Below are positions 8,099 through 11,892 of a stretch of DNA of 11,892 nucleotides, in pieces. The translations under genes and the position numbers were made by a program. Each line of letters begins with the position of its first letter. Positions within the stretch are counted from its first letter, which is position 1. The DNA is from Candidatus Peregrinibacteria bacterium (GTDB lineage: Bacteria; Patescibacteriota; Gracilibacteria; UBA1369): positions 1-11,892 of the forward strand of contig JADLFY010000106.1 in the NCBI GenBank assembly GCA_020849575.1, written 5' to 3'. The notes under the pieces were generated by a model. It was not told the origin of the DNA and did not search any database. It saw nothing but the letters and a program-made list of their open reading frames with translations.

Positions 8099-8126
8099 TT
8101 GGTGAGCTTATTTTTTATGTTAAAAT
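8099..8126 (+). promoter_or_regulatory. Probable thioredoxin promoter (extended -10)
   Basis: TGTTAAAAT (8118-8126) is an extended -10 with five of six hexamer matches. A weak -35 (TTGGTG, 8099-8104) lies 16 bases upstream. The start near 8133 gives a leader of about 23 bases before the ATG at 8156. It also argues that transcription begins after the upstream in-frame codons at 8099-8155. Confidence 0.5.
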
Positions 8127-8155
8127 GTAGTTACTTTATTAATAAAAATTTATAT

Positions 8156-8503
8156 ATGGCAGTCCCTCATTTTACAGACGCAACTTTTGAAGCTGAAGTT
8201 TTGAAATCAGATGTTCCAGTGTTGGTAGATTTTTACGCAGAATGGTGTGGCCCATGCAAAATGATGGGACCAGCGATTGAAAAACTGGCGGCAGAATATG
8301 AAGGCAAAGTAAAAATCGGAAAATTGAATGTAGATGAAAACCCTGAGAACATGGAGAAATACGGCGTTCAAAGTATTCCAACTATTATTCTTTTTAAAAA
8401 AGGACAGGTAGCGGAACAGGCAGTTGGTTTTCAAAGTGAAGAAAATCTGCGCAAGAAATTTTTGCAGGAAACAGATGGTGGAGAAATGAAAATGGCTGCG
8501 TAA
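8156..8503 (+). CDS. trxA: Thioredoxin
   Basis: A 115-residue thioredoxin, the usual length for the family. It is a cytosolic dithiol reductase that recycles disulfides in proteins such as ribonucleotide reductase. The active site WCGPC is at residues 30-34. The fold is otherwise standard: VLVDFYAEW strand before it, KLNVDENP after it, and the cis-proline loop SIPT (P75), then FKKG. The open frame extends upstream to 8099, but MAVPHFTD at 8156 is the better start. It begins directly at the thioredoxin fold, and a promoter -10 at 8121-8126 lies within the upstream extension. No Shine-Dalgarno precedes it. No thioredoxin reductase gene is nearby. The stop faces the end of rnhA with 8 bases between. 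Confidence 0.95.
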   Translation: MAVPHFTDATFEAEVLKSDVPVLVDFYAEWCGPCKMMGPAIEKLAAEYEGKVKIGKLNVDENPENMEKYGVQSIPTIILFKKGQVAEQAVGFQSEENLRKKFLQETDGGEMKMAA

Positions 8504-8511
8504 ATTTTTTA

Positions 8512-9027
8512 TTAAAATAGAGAAACCTGATCAGAATTTTTTTGATCAGGTTTTTTTGTTAACTGAGTTTTTTCAAATTCAACTTTGGCCTGGTCGGCAA
8601 GTTTTGGATTTTTCTTAATCTCTTTTTGTGCCTTGCTGGCCTCATTATTTGCCAGTTCATCACAACGATGATTGTACTTGTCATCGGCATGTCCTTTTAC
8701 CCAGAAAAATTTTGCATCCACTTTTAATTTCACTGAATCAATTTTTTTCCAGAGATCTAAATTTGCTTTTCTTTTCCAACCTTCATTCAAAGTTTGTATG
8801 AGTAAATTCGAATCAGAATTGATTTCTATTTTTTCGGAAGAGAAATTTTCTGCGCAAAAATTTAATGCTTCGAGCAGTGCAATCATTTCCATCCTGTTGT
8901 TGGTGGTGTGATAAGATTTGCCACTGATTTCAGTAAAAATCTTCTGATCACGCATGGCCAGAAAAGCCCATCCTCCTGGGCCAGGATTGCCCAGACAACT
9001 TCCATCTGTGTAAATAATTATGGACAA
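8512..9027 (-). CDS. rnhA: Ribonuclease HI with lysine-rich tail
   Basis: A 171-residue RNase HI, which cuts RNA in RNA:DNA hybrids. The metal-binding acidic residues are all present: D8 (YTDGSCLGNPGPGGW), E47 (NNRMEM), D72 (NSDSNLL) and D123 (RCDELAN). The catalytic-loop histidine is H113 (VKGHADD). The start is TTG at 9027: an in-frame TGA lies three codons upstream, and no ATG occurs before the first catalytic strand. After the catalytic domain (about 1-130) comes a charged Lys-rich tail ending DQVSLF. Its last five residues resemble the QL[S/D]LF sliding-clamp-binding motif. The gene converges on trxA, and its 3' end contains the trxA terminator hairpin. Confidence 0.95.
   Translation of the reverse strand: MSIIIYTDGSCLGNPGPGGWAFLAMRDQKIFTEISGKSYHTTNNRMEMIALLEALNFCAENFSSEKIEINSDSNLLIQTLNEGWKRKANLDLWKKIDSVKLKVDAKFFWVKGHADDKYNHRCDELANNEASKAQKEIKKNPKLADQAKVEFEKTQLTKKPDQKNSDQVSLF
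8523..8557 (+). terminator. trxA terminator embedded in the 3' end of rnhA
   Basis: An 11-bp perfect inverted repeat (AAACCTGATCA / TGATCAGGTTT, 8523-8533 and 8543-8553) with a 9-base loop is followed by an uninterrupted T run to 8557 on the plus strand. It lies about 20 bases past the trxA stop. On the minus strand the following sequence is TTTCTCTATTTT, so it may also help end rnhA, less efficiently. The whole hairpin is coding sequence for the last residues of RNase HI. Confidence 0.85.
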
Positions 9028-9072
9028 AATTTTTCAGTTAAAAAAATATTTTTTGCGGTAAGAATTTTCTGA

Positions 9073-9101
9073 ATTGTAGAAAATTTTTTTGTGAAAGACA
9101 A
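9073..9101 (-). promoter_or_regulatory. Probable rnhA promoter
   Basis: On the minus strand, TTGTCT (9101-9096) and TACAAT (9078-9073) are separated by 17 bases, matching four and five of six consensus positions. The predicted start near 9066 gives a leader of about 39 bases to the TTG start codon. It is divergent from the promoter at 9122-9151. Confidence 0.5.
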
Positions 9102-9105
9102 AATT

Positions 9106-9117
9106 TTTTGATCAAAA
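9106..9117. repeat. 12-bp palindrome between divergent promoters
   Basis: TTTTGATCAAAA is a perfect palindrome. It lies just upstream of the rnhA -35 and just upstream of the H1-like gene -35, where a dimeric regulator could affect both. AT-rich sequence makes a chance origin possible, and no regulator gene is adjacent. Confidence 0.3.
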
Positions 9118-9121
9118 GAAT

Positions 9122-9151
9122 TTGCTATGATTCTGTTTCCTTTGTTATAGT
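9122..9151 (+). promoter_or_regulatory. Promoter of the H1-like gene (extended -10)
   Basis: TTGCTA (9122-9127), an 18-base spacer, then TATAGT (9146-9151) preceded by TGT, giving an extended -10. The predicted start near 9158 coincides with the beginning of a hairpin (9160-9182). Confidence 0.65.
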
Positions 9152-9159
9152 GTGACAGA

Positions 9160-9182
9160 TTTGACTTACTTTTAAAGTCAAA
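9160..9182 (+). promoter_or_regulatory. Stem-loop at the 5' end of the H1-like mRNA
   Basis: TTTGACTT and AAGTCAAA form a perfect 8-bp stem around a 7-base loop. By position it would sit at the very 5' end of the transcript, followed by about 23 unstructured A/T-rich bases to the ATG. Such 5' stems are known to protect mRNAs from decay in other bacteria; that role here is inferred. Confidence 0.5.
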
Positions 9183-9205
9183 ATAATCCATAAAAAAATT
9201 AAATT

Positions 9206-9313
9206 ATGGCAACAAAGAAAAAAGCTAAAAAAGCTGCCCCAAAAAAGAAGGTAGTTAAAAAAGCTAAAAAGGCTGCTCCAAAGAAAAAAGTAGCTAAGAA
9301 AAAGAAAAAATAA
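9206..9313 (+). CDS. Short lysine-rich histone-H1-like protein
   Basis: A 35-residue basic peptide with 20 Lys, 8 Ala, 2 Pro and no acidic residue. It starts MATKKKAKKAAPKKK. The unit KKAKKAAPKKKV occurs twice exactly (residues 5-16 and 18-29, 13-residue period). The five DNA differences between the two copies are all synonymous third-position changes, which supports translation and selection on the peptide. The composition matches the C-terminal tail of histone H1 and bacterial H1-like proteins, so binding to DNA or RNA through charge is likely; no fold can be predicted. It has its own promoter, 5' hairpin and terminator, so it is probably a well-expressed single gene. It is too short for usual gene-length cut-offs. 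There is no Shine-Dalgarno before the ATG (leader AAAAAAATTAAATT). Confidence 0.8.
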   Translation: MATKKKAKKAAPKKKVVKKAKKAAPKKKVAKKKKK

Positions 9314-9336
9314 ATTTGGACTAAAATCTGAATTTT

Positions 9337-9369
9337 AAAAAGCCCTGATTCAAAAAAGGGCTTTTTTTT
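9337..9369 (+). terminator. Terminator of the H1-like gene
   Basis: AAAAAGCCC (9337-9345) pairs with GGGCTTTTT (9358-9366) around a 12-base loop. The T run (9362-9369) follows the GC-rich part of the stem. It begins 23 bases past the stop codon and separates this gene from the penicillin-binding protein gene. Confidence 0.8.
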
Positions 9370-9391
9370 GTTTTTATGTGGTGGGGAGCTG

Positions 9392-9400
9392 TGCTATTAA
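9392..9400 (+). promoter_or_regulatory. Possible promoter of the penicillin-binding protein gene
   Basis: TGCTATTAA is an extended -10-like element with no convincing -35. It lies just after the terminator at 9337-9369 and would give a leader of about 16 bases before the ATG at 9423. It is weak evidence, but some promoter is needed here because the upstream gene has a terminator. Confidence 0.3.
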
Positions 9401-9422
9401 TAGATCAAAGAAAATATTTTCA

Positions 9423-11892
9423 ATGGCAGCAAAAAAGAAGAAGAAGAGAAATAGAGGAAAAAAAAAGCTTCAACAGCAGAAAAAGGCTGTGATTGAAGTG
9501 GTTAAGAAAGAAAAGGTGGAAGCTCCCAAAGAAGAGCCGGCTTTTGAGTTTGATCCGCTGAAGATAATCGGAGTGGCCAGCAGCGAAGACTTAAATCCTG
9601 AACCACCCAAAGAGGTTAAGACAGGTAAATTCAAAATATTTTGGGGGAAACATTCTGGATGGATGTGGACAATTGTTAAAATCCTCCTGATAATAGTGGG
9701 TGGAGTGATTTTATTGGCGGTGTTGGGGGCAATTGCGGTGTTTTTGATTTGGGGAAATGATTTACCAGATGTTTCCAAGCTGAAATCAGCTAATTTTGAT
9801 GAAACTACTACTATATATGATCGTGATGGCAATGTTTTGTATAGAATTTTTGGTGAGGAAAACAGAACCTATGTTCCTTTGAATAAGATAAATGAAAAAG
9901 TAATTGATGCCACTATCTCAATTGAAGATAAAAATTTCTATGGGCATTTTGGTTTTGATCCGATTGGTATTGCCCGTGCCCAAATCAATAACTTGAATGA
10001 TGACAATACTGTGCAGGGAGCCTCTACCATTACCCAGCAATTGGCCAGAAATCTGTATTTGTCACCGGAGAGATCATGGGATAGAAAAATCAAGGAATTG
10101 ATTCTGGCAGTAGAAATCGAATGGTATTACACCAAGGATGAAATTCTGGAAATGTATTTCAACAAAATTCCGTATGGTTCAAATGCATTTGGAATTGAAG
10201 CAGCTTCCAAGACTTTCTTTAATAAAACTTCCGCGGATTTGACTCTGGCTGAAGCGGCTGTATTGGCTTCCCTACCGAAGGGACCATCGAAATTTTCGCC
10301 TTATGGAAACAACAAAAAAGAATTGATGGGTTATTGTAAAATTGAAGTGTGTGAATCTCCTGATGATGGAAATTATGTCTGGGGCAGAAAAGATCTGGTT
10401 TTGGAAAGAATGGTGGAAGATGGAAAAATCAGCAGAGAAGAATTTGAAGAAGCCTGGAGAGATGGTTTTGAAATAAAATTCCAGGATTTGAAACAAATCA
10501 TCAAGTCTCCACATTTTGTTTTCTTTGTCAGAGATTATCTGGAAAAGAAATATGGTCAGGAATTGGTGGAAAGTGGCGGATTGGAAGTGAGAACCACTCT
10601 GGATCCTCTTTTGCAGGCCAATGCCGAAACTGTTTTGGCTGATCACTATGAGAAAAATGTTAAAAAGTATGGAGCGAATAATGCGGCCCTGATTTCACTG
10701 GATCCCAAAACAGGTGGTGTCCTGGCCATGGTGGGTTCAGTAAATTATTGGGATGAAAGTATTGATGGGCAGGTGAATGTAACTACCAGTCTGAGACAAC
10801 CTGGTTCTACTTTTAAACCACTGGTTTATGCCAATGCCATTGAGAATGCCGGAATTGGTTCAGGTACTGTTTTGAACGATTTAAAAACCAAATTTGAAAA
10901 CAATTATATTCACAATAATTCGGATAACGGATTTAAGGGCAGAATGACGCTTCGATCGGCGCTGGCCCAAGCCAGAAATATTCCGGCGATTAAGGCCTGG
11001 TATCTGGGGGGTGGTGAACAAAAGATGCTGGAATTCCTGGGTAAGGTGGGCATTAACAGTTTGCAGGAGTATAAGGACAGATATAATAGTAATCCGGAAA
11101 GAAAATGGGATTTCAGCTATGGACCAGCAATGGCTATTGGAAGCGGTGAAGTAAGACTTTTAGATCTGGCAGATGCCTATGCGATGTTCCCCAATAATGG
11201 ACGTTATAATCCGGTAAATCCGATTCTGGAAATACGCGATAGAAATGGTGAAATACTGGAAAAATATGAAGATCACAGTGTGCAGGTGATAAAACCTGAA
11301 ACAGCTTATATTATCAATAATGTACTTTCAGATGTTTATGCCAGACCAGCCGGTTCATGGAGGAATATATTGACCATTCCCGGACAAAATATTGCAGCAA
11401 AGACTGGGACATCGAATAAAAAAGTCGGGCGCACCAATTACCCAAATAATCTGGTAACTATCGGCTATACTCCAACCATTCTTTCTGCTACCTGGGTGGG
11501 TAATTCTGATGGCAAACAAACTTCCTATTCGGCCTGGGGTGAATTTACAGCGGCACCGATCAATAAAGCTTTTCTGGAGTTGGCTTTAAAGGACAAGCCA
11601 TTGGTGGAATATGATAAACCGGAAGGAATTATTGAAGTTGGAAAAGATTTTTATCCGCCAAATTGGGATAATAAAAAACGTTATGACACTTTCAAACCAC
11701 TTTCATTGCGTGATTGTTCCGATCAGGATAGAGCCAAAGATCCGGTAGGCTGCAAGAGCAAAGAACAGCAGGCCAAAGATGATGCAGCCAAGGCAGCTAA
11801 AGAAACTCCGGCTGAATCAGAAAGGCCACTTAACAATAATGACGCAAAAGCAAGCGGTTCGGGCTCGACAAAACCGGCTGCTCCCTCTACTA
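9423..11892 (+). CDS. Class A penicillin-binding protein (PBP1A type), C-terminus cut by window edge
   Basis: At least 823 residues of a bifunctional peptidoglycan synthase. The first 80 residues are cytosolic and very basic at the start (MAAKKKKKRNRGKKK). A membrane helix spans about 83-110. The GT51 glycosyltransferase domain (about 135-300) polymerises glycan strands: EDKNFYGHFG with catalytic E168, GASTITQQ at 199-206, RKIKE and VEIE, then ILEMYFNKIPYG. The transpeptidase domain (about 375-690) cross-links stems: nucleophile S462 in GSTFK and KTGT at 660-663. The expected SxN motif reads A517-R-N519, with Ala instead of Ser. A short insertion with C305 and C310 follows the GT51 domain, and C765/C777 lie after the transpeptidase domain. 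The visible end is a low-complexity Ala/Lys/Ser tail. The ATG at 9423 is the first in frame and lacks a Shine-Dalgarno. No stop codon is reached. Confidence 0.95.
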   Translation, partial: MAAKKKKKRNRGKKKLQQQKKAVIEVVKKEKVEAPKEEPAFEFDPLKIIGVASSEDLNPEPPKEVKTGKFKIFWGKHSGWMWTIVKILLIIVGGVILLAVLGAIAVFLIWGNDLPDVSKLKSANFDETTTIYDRDGNVLYRIFGEENRTYVPLNKINEKVIDATISIEDKNFYGHFGFDPIGIARAQINNLNDDNTVQGASTITQQLARNLYLSPERSWDRKIKELILAVEIEWYYTKDEILEMYFNKIPYGSNAFGIEAASKTFFNKTSADLTLAEAAVLASLPKGPSKFSPYGNNKKELMGYCKIEVCESPDDGNYVWGRKDLVLERMVEDGKISREEFEEAWRDGFEIKFQDLKQIIKSPHFVFFVRDYLEKKYGQELVESGGLEVRTTLDPLLQANAETVLADHYEKNVKKYGANNAALISLDPKTGGVLAMVGSVNYWDESIDGQVNVTTSLRQPGSTFKPLVYANAIENAGIGSGTVLNDLKTKFENNYIHNNSDNGFKGRMTLRSALAQARNIPAIKAWYLGGGEQKMLEFLGKVGINSLQEYKDRYNSNPERKWDFSYGPAMAIGSGEVRLLDLADAYAMFPNNGRYNPVNPILEIRDRNGEILEKYEDHSVQVIKPETAYIINNVLSDVYARPAGSWRNILTIPGQNIAAKTGTSNKKVGRTNYPNNLVTIGYTPTILSATWVGNSDGKQTSYSAWGEFTAAPINKAFLELALKDKPLVEYDKPEGIIEVGKDFYPPNWDNKKRYDTFKPLSLRDCSDQDRAKDPVGCKSKEQQAKDDAAKAAKETPAESERPLNNNDAKASGSGSTKPAAPST

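Noticed and set aside
8099..8155. Longer thioredoxin start giving 19 extra residues
   Set aside because: The extension covers the promoter candidate, adds nothing expected of thioredoxin, and is not a convincing signal peptide.
9470..9832. 120-residue minus-strand ORF
   Set aside because: It is antisense to the N-terminus and membrane helix of the penicillin-binding protein, whose frame is clearly the real one.
10272..10646. 124-residue minus-strand ORF
   Set aside because: It is antisense to the conserved penicillin-binding protein coding sequence, with no domain of its own.

Overview
This AT-rich window looks like a piece of a Candidate Phyla Radiation (Patescibacteria) genome. A lineage with S-layer-like surface proteins, such as the Peregrinibacteria/Gracilibacteria side, is plausible. 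This is inferred from gene content and style, not from a marker gene. The clues are very large secreted wall proteins built from mixed domains, a C-terminal S-layer-homology-like region, a tiny lysine-rich histone-H1-like protein, A/T-rich leaders without a clear Shine-Dalgarno, and TAA as the only stop codon of the complete genes. The long ORFs contain no internal TGA, so a TGA-glycine code (code 25) is not indicated.

Layout. Positions 1-6571 are on the minus strand. A strong promoter (6609-6638) drives a 1047-residue exported S-layer-like protein (6571-3428), which ends at a GC-rich terminator (3383-3409). A second promoter (3294-3302) then drives a 1037-residue secreted protein (3266-153) that joins a PGRP-type amidase, Ig/NBR1-like modules and a SpoIID/LytB domain. 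A small unknown gene follows it closely (145-1, cut by the window edge). On the plus strand lie an unrecognised cytosolic protein with PH-like segments (6783-8072) and a thioredoxin (8156-8503). The thioredoxin gene converges on RNase HI (9027-8512, minus), and their shared terminator lies inside the 3' end of rnhA. From divergent promoters around 9073-9151 come rnhA leftward and a 35-residue H1-like protein rightward (9206-9313, own terminator). A class A penicillin-binding protein (9423 to the right edge, incomplete) ends the window.

How the genes fit together. Three of the large genes concern the cell envelope: a bifunctional (amidase plus lytic transglycosylase-like) wall hydrolase, a surface-layer-like protein, and a bifunctional wall synthase. 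The exported proteins carry cysteines in even, closely placed sets outside metal sites, which suggests disulfides. The rest is housekeeping: redox, RNA:DNA hybrid removal, and a probable nucleic-acid-binding basic peptide. I see no CRISPR array, tRNA, rRNA, insertion sequence or phage gene.

The observations most worth following are the amidase-SpoIID fusion, the possible sliding-clamp-binding C-terminus of RNase HI encoded inside a terminator hairpin, the duplicated cysteine-paired domain in the S-layer-like protein, and the serine-to-alanine change in the SxN motif of the penicillin-binding protein.
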